57,631 nucleotides of DNA from positions 1-57,631 of the forward strand of contig JAJDUT010000012.1 of NCBI GenBank assembly GCA_022826515.1, read 5' to 3'. This DNA is from Candidatus Latescibacterota bacterium (lineage in GTDB: Bacteria; Latescibacterota; UBA2968; UBA8231). Made by a program: the position numbers and the translations under genes. The first letter of the stretch is position 1. Each line of letters starts with the position of its first letter. Positions 8,588 to 17,615 of the stretch are shown here, piece after piece. The notes under the pieces were generated by a model. The model did no database searches, had not been told where the DNA came from, and saw only the letters and a list, made by a program, of their open reading frames with translations.

Positions 8588-9856
8588 TCAGGCCTCGGTA
8601 CGCCACAGGCGCGGTATCGGGTTGGTGGCTTGCTGCTCGGGCAAGTGCCAGTACTCGGCCTCGGGCGGGACCTCTTGCAGGTGCGGACAGGTCATGCCGT
8701 GGCGGTCCCACACCACCTCGCCGGCGCGCAAGGTCAGGGCGCATTCAAGGCGGTGTTGGGCTTCGATGCAGGCCCAGCCGCAGTCGCGAAAGTAGAAGTT
8801 GCCCTCAAGGACGCCGAGCACGGCGATGTCGGCCTCAGAGCCGGGCGTCAAAGTCCCCAACTCGGGCCGGCGGATGGCGCTGGCGGGCGTGACAGTGGAG
8901 CGGTAGATCACTTCCTGTAAGGACATGTTCATGGCCAAGCACTTGGACATGGTGTCGAGCATGGAGTGGACGTGGCCGTTGATATTGCCCATGTGCAGGT
9001 CGGTGCTAATCGAGTCGGGCGGGAAGCCGTCGGCAATGGCCGGCATGGCGGCGCGGTACCAGAAGCTGGCCGCTCCGTGCCCGAGGTCGAAGTGGATGCC
9101 CCTCTCGTGCGCCTCGCGCATGTAGTCGTACACCTCGCCGTCTTCATCGACGACGGGGAACTGACGGGCAAAGACGTGCGTGTGAATATCGCCTGGGCGC
9201 AGGTGCTTGAGGATGAGATCGGGGTAGGAGCGCTCGGGCGGGCGCGGCCAAAAGTCGACCATCACCGGCATTTTGCAGCGCTCACCAGCCTCGACGGCAG
9301 CGTCAACCGAGGCCCAAGGCGGATGCTCGTCGTCAAAGGGCTTGGTGGTCCAATAGTGGGCGGTCTTGATGCCGACGCACACCTCGTCGTGGGCCGCGGC
9401 CATCTCGGCCGCCCGCTGGGGATCGAGGTTGGCGACGATTTGTTCGGGAGGGCCCATGCCTGGGGCGGCGATGTTGACGTAGGCAAACATGCGGATTTTG
9501 GCGTGATCGATCACCGTCTCGCGGAAGTGCTCGAACTCCTCGGCACCGGCTGTGCCCGTATCGACGCAGGTGGTTACACCCTCTTTGAGAAAGTGGGCAT
9601 CGGCGTGGAGACTGCCCACCATCCCGCCGGATTGGCGGGCGCGGGTATGGTACGTATGGACGTGAATGTCGAGCAGGCCCGGCACGACGACGAGGTTGCC
9701 TACGTCGATGACGCGATGGGCGTCCGCTGGAGGAATGTTCTCTTCAACGCGGGCAATGCGGCCGTCGAGTACGCCGATGTCGGCGACGCCGTTGATGTCG
9801 TTGACAGGGTCGATTACGTGGCCGCCTTTGAGCAGCATTTCGAGCTTGCGGGGCAT
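8588..9856 (-). CDS. Amidohydrolase / deacetylase-family metallohydrolase (dihydroorotase-like)
   Basis: 422 residues. Amidohydrolase metal motifs: HVH at 65-67, K164 in 'GIKTAHY' (candidate carbamylated lysine), H225/H227 in 'DIHTHVF', and D286 with H288 in 'STDLHMG'. Position 201 reads 'MVDFW', where relatives often show 'MVH', so one expected His is an Asp. The N- and C-terminal beta-sandwich pieces ('GHVIDPVNDINGVADIGV', 'GSEADIAVL') are present. It probably hydrolyses a cyclic amide or N-acyl substrate in the cytoplasm. It is convergent with the toxin gene, 5 bp away, with no visible terminator between them. Confidence 0.85.
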   Translation of the reverse strand: MPRKLEMLLKGGHVIDPVNDINGVADIGVLDGRIARVEENIPPADAHRVIDVGNLVVVPGLLDIHVHTYHTRARQSGGMVGSLHADAHFLKEGVTTCVDTGTAGAEEFEHFRETVIDHAKIRMFAYVNIAAPGMGPPEQIVANLDPQRAAEMAAAHDEVCVGIKTAHYWTTKPFDDEHPPWASVDAAVEAGERCKMPVMVDFWPRPPERSYPDLILKHLRPGDIHTHVFARQFPVVDEDGEVYDYMREAHERGIHFDLGHGAASFWYRAAMPAIADGFPPDSISTDLHMGNINGHVHSMLDTMSKCLAMNMSLQEVIYRSTVTPASAIRRPELGTLTPGSEADIAVLGVLEGNFYFRDCGWACIEAQHRLECALTLRAGEVVWDRHGMTCPHLQEVPPEAEYWHLPEQQATNPIPRLWRTEA

Positions 9857-9929
9857 GGTTTTTTCGTTTCGGATGTTGTAGTGAGAATCAAAAAGTAGGC
9901 TGGGGCAAAAGGAGGGTCAAATGAGGTTG

Positions 9930-9959
9930 TTGACAATGGTCAGATGCTTAGAGTACAAT
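9930..9959 (+). promoter_or_regulatory. Sigma-70-type promoter for the nfeD-floA operon
   Basis: TTGACA at 9930-9935, an 18-bp spacer and TACAAT at 9954-9959: a perfect -35 and a 5/6 match to the -10. The ATG of the NfeD protein is 30 bp further on, with no good Shine-Dalgarno sequence, so the leader is very short. Confidence 0.65.
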
Positions 9960-9989
9960 TATCGGATTATAGCGTATATTCAATAGCAA

Positions 9990-11309
9990 ATGCGACATCT
10001 TATCTACACACTCTTAATTTTGTCGGCTGGCAGCGCCCAAGCCCAAACCGTCTATCGCGTCCACCTCAAGCTAGAGGGCATGATCGACCCGGGCGTGGCG
10101 GCCTTTGTCGAGCGCGTGATCGTCGAAGCCGACGAGACCGAAGCCGACGCGATCGTCTTTGAGATCGACACCTTTGGCGGGCGCGTCGATGCGGCCACTG
10201 TGATCCGCGACGCCATCCTCGACGCCGAAACCCTGACCATCGCCTTTATCAATAAGCGGGCGATTTCAGCCGGGGCACTCATCTCGCTGGCCTGCGACAA
10301 GATCGTCATGACGCAAGCCTCGACTATGGGTGCGACTACCCCGGTCGATGCCACGGGCGACAAAGCTAGCGACAAAATAACCTCTTATATGCGCGCCGAA
10401 ATGCGCGCCACGGCCGAGCGCACCGGCCGCGACGTCAAGATCGCCGAGGCCATGGTGGACGAGCGCGTCGAGGTGCCGGGCCTGAGCGCCGAAGCGGGCC
10501 GGCCAGCCACCCTGACCACCGAGCAGGCGCTCAACTACCAGATGGCCGACGAGACGGCCGAGACGCTGATCGAGCTGTTGCGCATCTACGATCTAGGCGA
10601 GGCCGAAATCGTGGATGTCGAACTCAATTGGACCGAGCACGTCTTGCGCATGTTGACCCACCCGGTCGTCACTTCGATCTTGCTGGCCGTGGCCATGTTC
10701 GGCTTGATCGCCGAGGTGCGCACTCCCGGTTGGGGCTTGGGCGGCACGCTGGCGCTAGTGGCGCTGGGCCTTTTCTTTGGCAGCCACTTGATCGTCCACC
10801 TAGCAGAGTGGCAGGAACTGGCGCTCTTTGCGGTGGGCGTGACGCTTTTGGTCGTCGAACTGGTGGCCATTCCGGGCTTTGGCATTGTGGGCGTGTTGGG
10901 TATCGGCGCGATGATTGCGAGCGTAGTGATCACCCAATTGGGCGATTTTCAATTGTGGAGTTTCGAGGAAATCGTCTCGGTGATAGGGCGTCTCGCCGGC
11001 TCGATGATCGGCGCGTTTGTACTCTCGCTCATCGTTTTGCGCTCCCTGCCCAAGTTCGCCGCCTTCAACCGCCTAATACTCCACAACGAAATCAAGGCCG
11101 CTGATGGGTACACTTCCTCCTCGCGCACGACCGACGATGAGCTGTTGGGCAAGGAAGGGGTCACGGTTAGCTACCTGCGGCCCTCGGGTATCGCCCTGTT
11201 GGGAGGCAAGCGGCTCACCGTGATCGCCGAGGGCGAGTTCATCGAGGCACAACGGCCCATTAAAGTAGTAGAAGCCCGTGGCAGCCGAGTGGTGGTGAAG
11301 GCACTATGA
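9990..11309 (+). CDS. NfeD-family membrane serine protease (ClpP-class, NfeD1b)
   Basis: 439 residues: signal peptide 1-18 (cut near AQAQ), then a ClpP/crotonase-like protease domain of about 20-235. The candidate catalytic Ser93 is in 'AISAGALIS', and 'FEIDTFGGRVDAA' at 57-69 forms the oxyanion region. Four to five membrane helices follow (about 235-360), then a C-terminal NfeD OB-fold. The family sits with flotillin/SPFH proteins and is thought to process membrane proteins. The stop overlaps the next gene (ATGA), and floA follows, the classic nfeD-floA arrangement. Confidence 0.9.
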   Translation: MRHLIYTLLILSAGSAQAQTVYRVHLKLEGMIDPGVAAFVERVIVEADETEADAIVFEIDTFGGRVDAATVIRDAILDAETLTIAFINKRAISAGALISLACDKIVMTQASTMGATTPVDATGDKASDKITSYMRAEMRATAERTGRDVKIAEAMVDERVEVPGLSAEAGRPATLTTEQALNYQMADETAETLIELLRIYDLGEAEIVDVELNWTEHVLRMLTHPVVTSILLAVAMFGLIAEVRTPGWGLGGTLALVALGLFFGSHLIVHLAEWQELALFAVGVTLLVVELVAIPGFGIVGVLGIGAMIASVVITQLGDFQLWSFEEIVSVIGRLAGSMIGAFVLSLIVLRSLPKFAAFNRLILHNEIKAADGYTSSSRTTDDELLGKEGVTVSYLRPSGIALLGGKRLTVIAEGEFIEAQRPIKVVEARGSRVVVKAL

Positions 11310-11815
11310 ACTTTCTGGGAGGGGAGGTGTTGGAATGGGTTTATTCGCTGGCCCTGCTAGTGCTCGGCTTTGTGCTGGTGCTCTTGGAAATTTTCGTAAT
11401 CCCAGGGCTCAATATCTTCGGCATCGTTGGTTTGCTGACCGCGGTCGCCGGCATTGGCTATGCCTATATGAACATGGGCGGCTTAGCGGCTGGCGTCGTG
11501 GCGGGCTTGGGGCTTGTGGGCACCGCCATTTTGGTGCGGCTGATGCTCAAGGTCCGCGCTTGGAACCGCTTGGTGCTCAACGATGGCATGACGCGCAAGG
11601 CTGGCTACGATTCGGTCAAGCCCGGTCGCGAGGCATTGCTCGGGCAGACGGGCCAAGCAGTTACGACGCTGAGGCCGGCGGGGCGGGCGCAATTTGGCGA
11701 ACGGGTATTCGACGTAGTCAGCGAAGGTGGCTATATTGAGCGTGGTGAGCAGGTCGAGGTATTGAAAGTGGCTGGCAACAGAGTCGTAGTTCAGTCAGTC
11801 CAGTCCGAATCTTAG
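11306..11815 (+). CDS. Short NfeD-family membrane protein
   Basis: 169 residues: two to three membrane helices (about 10-75) followed by an OB-fold C-terminal domain with 'GREALLGQTGQAVTTLRPAGRAQFG' spacing typical of NfeD1a. It overlaps the upstream long NfeD gene by four bases and precedes floA by 24 bp. It probably acts with FloA in ordered membrane domains. Confidence 0.88.
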   Translation: MNFLGGEVLEWVYSLALLVLGFVLVLLEIFVIPGLNIFGIVGLLTAVAGIGYAYMNMGGLAAGVVAGLGLVGTAILVRLMLKVRAWNRLVLNDGMTRKAGYDSVKPGREALLGQTGQAVTTLRPAGRAQFGERVFDVVSEGGYIERGEQVEVLKVAGNRVVVQSVQSES

Positions 11816-11819
11816 TTCA

Positions 11820-11833
11820 CTCCTTTCAAGGAG
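11820..11833 (+). promoter_or_regulatory. Small hairpin that pairs the floA Shine-Dalgarno
   Basis: CTCCTTTCAAGGAG: the SD sequence AAGGAG (11828-11833) can pair with the preceding CTCCTT, leaving a small loop; the ATG is at 11840. Pairing could damp floA initiation unless ribosomes arrive from the upstream gene. Visible symmetry, inferred effect. Confidence 0.3.
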
Positions 11834-11839
11834 CTAATA

Positions 11840-12820
11840 ATGGAAGTCCTATTTTTGGTCTTGGCGCTTTTCGGCATCATCATCTTTTTGTCGCTCTTCA
11901 CCTATTTCATTCCGGTGGGGCTGTGGATTTCGGCCTATTTCGCCGGAGTCAGGGTGGCGATTTTCAAGGACTTGGTGGGTATGCGACTGCGCAAGGTGCC
12001 ACCGCGACAGATCGTCGGCCCCAAAATCAGCGCCGCTAAGGCGGGGCTGGATGTCGGCTTGGAGAGCATGGAAGCTCACTACTTGGCCGGCGGCAATGTC
12101 AACGCGGTGATTTTAGCGCTGATCTCGGCTGACAAGGCCAACATCGACCTGAGCTTTGAGCGGGCCGCGAGCATCGACTTGGCGGGCCGCGACGTGCTCG
12201 ACGCGGTCAAAGTCAGCGTCAATCCCAAGGTGATCAACACGCCCCTGATTGCGGCGATTGCCAAAGACGGCATTCAGGTCAAGGCCACCTGCCGAGTGAC
12301 TGTGCGTGCCAATATCGACCGCTTGGTCGGCGGCGCTGGGGAAGAGACGATCATCGCCCGCGTCGGCGAAGGGATCGTTACCACTATCGGCTCGGCTTCG
12401 ACGCACAAGGAGGTGCTCGAAAATCCCGATCTGATCTCCCGGCGCGTGCTGGAAAAGGGCCTCGACTCGGAGACGGCCTTTGAGATTCTCTCCATCGACA
12501 TCGCCGATGTCGATGTGGGCGAGAATATCGGCGCTAAGTTGCAGACCGATCAGGCGGATGCCGATCTCAAAATCGCCCAAGCCAAGGCCGAGGAACGCCG
12601 GGCCATGGCCCAGGCGCGCGAGCAGGAGATGACGGCCCAAGTCGTGGAAATGGAATCGCGGGTCAAGGAAGCCGAGGCCGAGGTGCCGCGCGCGATGGCC
12701 GAGGCCTTCCGCGAGGGCAACTTGGGTATTATGGACTACTACCGCATGCGCAATATCCAAGCTGACACGGATATGCGCGACTCGATTTCCGAAAGCGGCG
12801 AGGACCGCGACAATAACTAG
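11840..12820 (+). CDS. floA: Flotillin-like protein FloA
   Basis: 326 residues (family about 330). An N-terminal membrane hairpin (residues 1-40) with '[20 protein letters not shown]' spacing is followed by an SPFH-type domain and an Ala/Glu-rich helical region about 225-300 ('[17 protein letters not shown]') that forms oligomeric rods. The ATG has AAGGAG seven bases upstream. It scaffolds membrane microdomains and is encoded directly after its two NfeD partners. Confidence 0.93.
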   Translation: MEVLFLVLALFGIIIFLSLFTYFIPVGLWISAYFAGVRVAIFKDLVGMRLRKVPPRQIVGPKISAAKAGLDVGLESMEAHYLAGGNVNAVILALISADKANIDLSFERAASIDLAGRDVLDAVKVSVNPKVINTPLIAAIAKDGIQVKATCRVTVRANIDRLVGGAGEETIIARVGEGIVTTIGSASTHKEVLENPDLISRRVLEKGLDSETAFEILSIDIADVDVGENIGAKLQTDQADADLKIAQAKAEERRAMAQAREQEMTAQVVEMESRVKEAEAEVPRAMAEAFREGNLGIMDYYRMRNIQADTDMRDSISESGEDRDNN

Positions 12821-12823
12821 TCC

Positions 12824-13321
12824 ATGGAACTCCTACTCTTTGCCCTCGCCATACTGTTCAGCATATTTTCGGCGCTGATGGAGCGTCGCAAGCGCCGCAA
12901 ACGGCTTGAAGAGGCCCAACAACAGCACGCCGAGATCGAACAGCAGCACGCCGAGGTCAATCCGGCCACGCCTGTTGTCGTCGAGGAGAAGAAGGAAGAA
13001 GAGCCCAGCTTTGGGTGGCCTTTTGACGGCGATCCCTTTGAGGAGCCGGTTCTCGCCGAGGTCGATCCGGCCGAGGCTGAGCGGCAGGCGCTAGAAGCCG
13101 AGCGGCAGGCTATAGAGGCCGAGCGGCGCGCCGTGGCGGCTGAGAAGCTGGCCATGGAGCGACTGGCAGAGGCCAAGCCCGAGGCTTCACGCACGGAGCG
13201 ACGGGAGCAGCGACCTCGTCGCTCACAGAATCGCTGGTTTCTCACCCCTCAGACGGCGCGCGATGCGATCGTCTATATGGAAATCCTCGGCAAGCCGAAG
13301 AGCGAACGAGAGGAGTGGTAG
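12824..13321 (+). CDS. Small membrane-anchored coiled-coil protein, unknown function
   Basis: 165 residues. One N-terminal membrane helix (about 1-18) is followed by basic 'RRKRRKR', a Gln/His/Glu-rich stretch, and a heptad-like repeat 'ERQALEAERQAIEAERRAV' at about 86-110. The C-terminus 'FLTPQTARDAIVYMEILGKPKS' looks ordered. It begins 3 bp after floA, so it belongs to the same operon and may be a FloA accessory. No family recognised. Confidence 0.75.
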   Translation: MELLLFALAILFSIFSALMERRKRRKRLEEAQQQHAEIEQQHAEVNPATPVVVEEKKEEEPSFGWPFDGDPFEEPVLAEVDPAEAERQALEAERQAIEAERRAVAAEKLAMERLAEAKPEASRTERREQRPRRSQNRWFLTPQTARDAIVYMEILGKPKSEREEW

Positions 13322-13328
13322 TGGTATA

Positions 13329-13415
13329 GCCGGAGTGGCGGAATTGGTAGACGCGCTGGATTCAAAATCCTGTATCCGCAAGGGTGTGTGGGTTCGAGTC
13401 CCACCTCCGGCACCA
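13329..13415 (+). tRNA. tRNA-Leu (anticodon CAA)
   Basis: 87 nt including an encoded CCA. Acceptor GCCGGAG pairs with CTCCGGC; D-loop GAATTGGTAGAC; anticodon loop TTCAAAA gives CAA; a long class-II variable arm; T-loop GGTTCGAGTCC. The anticodon stem has one U-U mismatch. A T5 run follows the CCA. It starts 8 bp after the floA-operon coiled-coil gene. Confidence 0.95.
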
Positions 13416-13432
13416 TTTTTTCACCGTTGCAC

Positions 13433-13464
13433 GCTAGCGATGCGAATGGCTTCGCATCGCTAGC
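13433..13464. repeat. Strong 14-bp hairpin after the tRNA
   Basis: GCTAGCGATGCGAA and its exact inverted copy around a TGGC loop, with no T-run after it. It may protect or separate transcripts, or be a dispersed palindromic element. Confidence 0.6.
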
Positions 13465-13597
13465 TCCATCTGTTCCCTTTGTACCCCTATGGGCTGCGTA
13501 ATTTTATCTCCCCTTTTCTTTCCCCTGTGTCGAAAGCTCAATTAACCTTCTCCCCATCTTTCGCACGTCCCCAAGTCCCGAAAGGAGATAAACTATC

Positions 13598-13756
13598 GTG
13601 ACATCTCCGGAAATAAGACGCCTTTTCGACATCGTCTCGGTACTCGTTCTGCTGATTGTAGTTCCGGCGTACATCTTCTGTCGCTTGGGACTCATTCTGC
13701 TGATTGCAGTTCCGACAGCTTACATCTTCTGCCGTCTGAGGTCGCACGCTGACTAA
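13598..13756 (+). CDS. Small membrane protein made of two tandem hydrophobic repeats (52 aa)
   Basis: GTG start preceded by AAAGGAGATA at a good distance. The 52-residue product has two near-identical hydrophobic segments, 'VLLIVVPAYIFCRL' and 'ILLIAVPTAYIFCRL', each long enough for a membrane helix and each ending in Cys-Arg. The duplication is visible at DNA level (CTGCTGATTG-AGTTCCG twice). No family recognised. The well-placed SD favours this strand over the antisense frames. Confidence 0.55.
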   Translation: MTSPEIRRLFDIVSVLVLLIVVPAYIFCRLGLILLIAVPTAYIFCRLRSHAD

Positions 13757-13768
13757 CGGGACGAGACC

Positions 13769-15559
13769 GTGCAAACGCTAAAAGGCCAAGCGCGCACTGC
13801 GCCGCCGCTATGGGCGGTCTTGCAGCGGCGACTGATCGACGCGATTGACGAGGCGGCACCGATTTTCCTCGAAAAGTACACCCGCCCCGGTGGCAGCCTG
13901 ATCTGGAAGGAAGAATACCCCGGCGACGGGGTCTGGGCCGACGACCTGTACGAGGCATTCTTCAACTGGCCTCACTACTATGCCCTAGGCGGCAGCGAGT
14001 ACACAGGCGTCAAGGCCCTAGAGGAGTGGAACGCCATTACCCGGCAGCTAGAGCACGACTACGGCCGCGTCACCCGCGAGTTTATCAACGACGACGACTG
14101 GTTCCACAACGCGGAAAACTACATCTACTTCTATCACTTGGGGATGGCCGACCCGGCCAACGCCGAGACGCGCCGCCGGGCGCAGCGCTTTGCCGGATTT
14201 TACTTGAACGACGACCCGGCCGTGCCCAACTACGACCCCGAGCACCGCATCGTGCGCTCGCCCTGTAGCGGCAGCAAGGGGCCGCTCTTGCAAATGCGGC
14301 GCGGCGAAATCCACTACGACCTCACCCACGATCACGCCACGCTGGGGCCGAACTTTGATTTGCCCGCCAACTGGTGGGAGGACCCCGAGACCAAACGCCG
14401 CGTTGAGGAGCAATTCGATCAAGTGGTCATGCAGGGCGATGTGACCGTCAACTTAGGCGTCGTGGCGCTGGTGGCGACGGCCTTTCTCCACACCGGCGAG
14501 GCGCGGTACCGGGAGTGGATTGAGGAATACGTGGGAGCCTGGATAGAGCGCACCGAGGCCAACGGCGGCATCGTCCCGGACAACATCGGCCCCAACGGCA
14601 TCGTCGGCGAGATGCGCCAAGGGCAGTGGTGGGGCGGGCTGTACGGCTGGACCGGGCGCTATGGACACAACATGATGGCCCATTCGATCACCGCGGCGGT
14701 GGAAGCCGCGCTGTTGGTCACGGGCGAGACCCGCTACTTGGACTTGCTCCGCATGCACGTGGATGCGCTAGTCGCGCACGGCCGCGAGGAAGGAGGGCGG
14801 CTGCTCGTGCCCTACAAGCACACGGACGAGGGTTGGACCGACTTCAATCCCATCAATTCCAATGCGCCGATCCACTTGTGGGCCGCGTCCATGGAGGAGC
14901 GAGACTGGCAGCGGCTGGAGACCTTGCGCCGAGGAGCCGAAGACGAGTGGAAGCAGGTGGGGCAGCGCGGGCCGCGCTCGCTCGACGACCGCGCCTGGAC
15001 CCGCTTTCTCGCCGGCGAGTCCCCGGATTACCCCGAGCGCATCTTGCAGGCCAACTACCGCGAAGTCTGCGACCGCATCGCCAAGGTCATCAACGACGAA
15101 CAGGACCTGACCCGACTCGACGTACACTGGTGGCAGCAAGTCAACCCGGTGGTCACCGAAGCCTTGGTGCAGCTAACGACCGGCGCGCCGCAGACCATCT
15201 ACTGGGGCGGGTTGGCGCAAGGGCGGGTGCGCTATTTCGACGGCGAGCAGCAGCGACCGGGTTTGCCCCAAGATGTTGCAGCCTTAGTAACCAGCCTCAG
15301 CGGCGAGGATGCGGAGCTGACGTTGGTCAACTTGAGCACGAGCCGCACCCGGCAGGTGATCGTCGGCGCTGGCAGCTTTGGCTCGCACTGCTTTGGCCGG
15401 GTGCGAGTTGGCGACGAGGGACTCGACGTAGATGGCACTTATTTCCAAGTTGAATTGGCACCGGCCAGTCAAATCGAATTGTCGCTCGCCATGCGGCGTT
15501 ACAGCCAGCAGCCCAGCTTTCGCCTGCCTTGGCACGGCGACGGGATTCCCTACCGATAG
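13769..15559 (+). CDS. Hypothetical protein, probable (alpha/alpha) toroid carbohydrate-active enzyme
   Basis: 596 residues from a GTG start. Regular aromatic-rich helical pairs ('FFNWPHYYALGG', 'WGGLYGWTGRYGHNMMAHSITAAVEAALL', 'DEGWTDFNPINSNAPIHLW') resemble six-hairpin glycosidases and polysaccharide lyases. The last ~110 residues look like a beta-sandwich. No signal peptide, so cytoplasmic. Acidic residues suited to catalysis (DDDWFHN near 110, DEGW near 351) are present, but I cannot name a mechanism. It is followed by a terminator and dioxygenase genes. Confidence 0.7.
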   Translation: MQTLKGQARTAPPLWAVLQRRLIDAIDEAAPIFLEKYTRPGGSLIWKEEYPGDGVWADDLYEAFFNWPHYYALGGSEYTGVKALEEWNAITRQLEHDYGRVTREFINDDDWFHNAENYIYFYHLGMADPANAETRRRAQRFAGFYLNDDPAVPNYDPEHRIVRSPCSGSKGPLLQMRRGEIHYDLTHDHATLGPNFDLPANWWEDPETKRRVEEQFDQVVMQGDVTVNLGVVALVATAFLHTGEARYREWIEEYVGAWIERTEANGGIVPDNIGPNGIVGEMRQGQWWGGLYGWTGRYGHNMMAHSITAAVEAALLVTGETRYLDLLRMHVDALVAHGREEGGRLLVPYKHTDEGWTDFNPINSNAPIHLWAASMEERDWQRLETLRRGAEDEWKQVGQRGPRSLDDRAWTRFLAGESPDYPERILQANYREVCDRIAKVINDEQDLTRLDVHWWQQVNPVVTEALVQLTTGAPQTIYWGGLAQGRVRYFDGEQQRPGLPQDVAALVTSLSGEDAELTLVNLSTSRTRQVIVGAGSFGSHCFGRVRVGDEGLDVDGTYFQVELAPASQIELSLAMRRYSQQPSFRLPWHGDGIPYR

Positions 15560-15565
15560 GATTGA

Positions 15566-15592
15566 CCGACGTCTCTGGCGTCGGCCATTTTT
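15566..15592 (+). terminator. Rho-independent terminator after the 596-aa gene
   Basis: CCGACG-TCTCTGG-CGTCGG stem followed by CCATTTTT. Confidence 0.6.
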
Positions 15593-15646
15593 CGATTGTA
15601 GGTGCAATCCTTGTGGTTGCCCTCCTTCCAATCAGGAGATAAAGCG

Positions 15647-16393
15647 ATGGACCAAGCCGACCGCGATTTCTTTGCCGCAAACGGCTATCTCAACCTAGGG
15701 CAGGTGCTCGACAAAGACGACGTGCAATACTTCCGCGCCATGTTCGATGGGGACATGGAAAAGTATCCCTACTTCTGGCACCGCTACGGCTACCATCAGC
15801 ACGCCAATTACGAGGCATTGATCACCTCGCCGCAGTTCGACGAACTGATCCGCCACCCGAAAATATATCCGACGATTGAGGCGCTGATGGGCGGGCCGCT
15901 CTGCTTTGGCGAGATCGGGCTGCGGATGATGCGGGCCTACGACGGCTCATTGCACCAAGGTTGGCACCGCGACAGGCCGCATTGGGACGATCATCCATTC
16001 CGCATGGACTACATCCAACTCATGGTCTATCTGTCCGATGTGGACGAGGGGACGCATTGCTTTTCGCTGTCCCCAGAAGCAGTAAGCCAGCCGGTGCTCG
16101 AAGATAAGGAAGAGCAACTCAAGCGGGGCGGTGAGTACCACTTGCACGGTCCCGCTGGGACCTGCGCGCTATTTAACGTGGCCGTGCTGCACACGGCGAC
16201 GACGCGGCCCACGCAGGCCGAGCGGCGGACCGTGCAGATTTACTACGGGCATCGCTACCGGGCACCGCTGGCGAACGATTCGACTATTCCGGCGGCGTTT
16301 TGGCGGGATAGCGCAGATGCAGAGACGCGGGCTTTTTACGGAGTTTTGAACGAGCGCACCAAGGTGTATTTGGCGGCGTTCCCCGGAGCTTGA
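15647..16393 (+). CDS. Phytanoyl-CoA dioxygenase (PhyH)-family Fe(II)/2-oxoglutarate oxygenase
   Basis: 248 residues from the ATG with AGGAGATAAAG upstream; a longer frame lacks an RBS. Iron facial triad: H107 and D109 ('GWHRDRP') and H182 ('VLHTATT'). A downstream Arg ('ERRTVQIYY') probably binds 2-oxoglutarate. The family hydroxylates small organic acids, amino acids or natural products. Substrate unknown; one of five such genes here. Confidence 0.88.
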   Translation: MDQADRDFFAANGYLNLGQVLDKDDVQYFRAMFDGDMEKYPYFWHRYGYHQHANYEALITSPQFDELIRHPKIYPTIEALMGGPLCFGEIGLRMMRAYDGSLHQGWHRDRPHWDDHPFRMDYIQLMVYLSDVDEGTHCFSLSPEAVSQPVLEDKEEQLKRGGEYHLHGPAGTCALFNVAVLHTATTRPTQAERRTVQIYYGHRYRAPLANDSTIPAAFWRDSADAETRAFYGVLNERTKVYLAAFPGA

Positions 16394-16426
16394 CCCATTC
16401 CCTTCCTGTAGGGGAGAGATACCACT

Positions 16427-17593
16427 TTGTACACACCCCTGTTGGACATCGCACCCACCGATCTGGTAGATATTGCAGTCGTCGGTTTGCTGCTTTGGGC
16501 TCTAGTAGCTTGGACCCGCCGAGTACATACGCGAATGGCCCTACTCGGCTTGGCTTTTCTGGGCGTCTTCTACCTGATAGCACAGCAATTCAGGTTGCAG
16601 CTAACGGTCTGGATTTTCCAGGGCTTTTTCGCGGCGCTAGTGGTGGTGCTAGTAGTGGTGTTCCAAGATGATTTGCGCCGGCTCTTTGAACAGATCGCCA
16701 CGCTCGGTCTGCGCCGCAAGGCTCCGCGCCCGGATCCCTCCAGTTTGGGAACGCTGACTAGGGGGTTGTGCAATTTGTCCAAGCAAAGACGTGGGGCCTT
16801 GGTGGTCCTGCCGGGACGCCATCCGGTAGAGCGGCATTTTTTGCAGCATGGGGTCCCTTTGGATGCAGAGATCAGCGAAGAACTCCTCGACAGCCTTTTC
16901 GATCCCGGTTCGGCTGGGCACGACGGCGCGCTGGTGATGCAGAATAATAGAGTCAAGGAGTTTGGAGTGCATTTGCCGCTTTCCGAAAATAGGGATGAAC
17001 TGAAGGGAGGCGGTACGCGGCACGCGGCCGCCCTGGGCCTGGCCGAACGCAGCGATGCCCTATGTCTGGTGGTCTCAGAGGAGCGCGGCACCATTGGGAT
17101 CGCAACGCGGGGGCAACTCGAGATTCTGGACAATCCGGACGCGGGCAAACTGGCGAACAGGATCAGAAGCTACTTGCAGCGTACGGGGACCCAAGTGAAC
17201 GCACGCCGAGTCGAGTGGCGTCGGTGGGGACGGCGTTTAGTGGAAGGTCTTTTGTCCTTCGCCTTGGCCTTGGGCGCGTGGCTAGCCTTCGTACCGGGTG
17301 CAACGCTTGAGGAAGCAGTGCTCCAAGTGTCCGTAGCCGTAGAGAACATGCCCGAAGGATATGCGCTCAAGGACGTTAAACCTCCAGAGGTGGAGATCGC
17401 GGTAGCGGGACCGCGACGGGACATGTTTTTGGCGAGCAATGCGGATTTCCAAGTCGTCATTGACGCCGATCTCGTCAGGTTCGGGCGACGAACTTTCGAG
17501 GTGGCCGCCCAGTCCGTGCGCCATGCAACCGGGTTAGAGATCAAAAGCATCAAGCCAGACAAGGTAAAACTAACCGTGCAAGGAAGGCGATGA
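16427..17593 (+). CDS. cdaA: Diadenylate cyclase (CdaA type) fused to a YbbR (CdaR-like) domain
   Basis: 388 residues from a TTG start with GGGGAGAG eight bases upstream. Three membrane helices (about 11-80) precede a DAC domain (about 105-255) with the DGA motif at 166-168 ('GHDGALV') and 'GTRHAAALGL' at 196-205. A further membrane helix (about 273-290) leads to one YbbR-like beta domain (about 298-386). DAC enzymes make cyclic di-AMP; CdaR/YbbR is normally a separate regulator encoded next to cdaA. The usual RHR triplet reads RHA here (R200 replaced by Ala), which may lower activity. Confidence 0.88.
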   Translation: MYTPLLDIAPTDLVDIAVVGLLLWALVAWTRRVHTRMALLGLAFLGVFYLIAQQFRLQLTVWIFQGFFAALVVVLVVVFQDDLRRLFEQIATLGLRRKAPRPDPSSLGTLTRGLCNLSKQRRGALVVLPGRHPVERHFLQHGVPLDAEISEELLDSLFDPGSAGHDGALVMQNNRVKEFGVHLPLSENRDELKGGGTRHAAALGLAERSDALCLVVSEERGTIGIATRGQLEILDNPDAGKLANRIRSYLQRTGTQVNARRVEWRRWGRRLVEGLLSFALALGAWLAFVPGATLEEAVLQVSVAVENMPEGYALKDVKPPEVEIAVAGPRRDMFLASNADFQVVIDADLVRFGRRTFEVAAQSVRHATGLEIKSIKPDKVKLTVQGRR

Positions 17594-17615
17594 AAATCGC
17601 CGTGAGAGGAGCGAC

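Noticed and set aside
8966..9898. 310-codon plus-strand frame opposite the amidohydrolase
   Set aside because: Mirror of a well-supported enzyme gene in GC-rich DNA; composition is Gly/Val/Asp-rich without motifs.
13433..13464. Hairpin after tRNA-Leu as a phage attachment site
   Set aside because: No duplicated tRNA 3' end and no integrase gene in the window.
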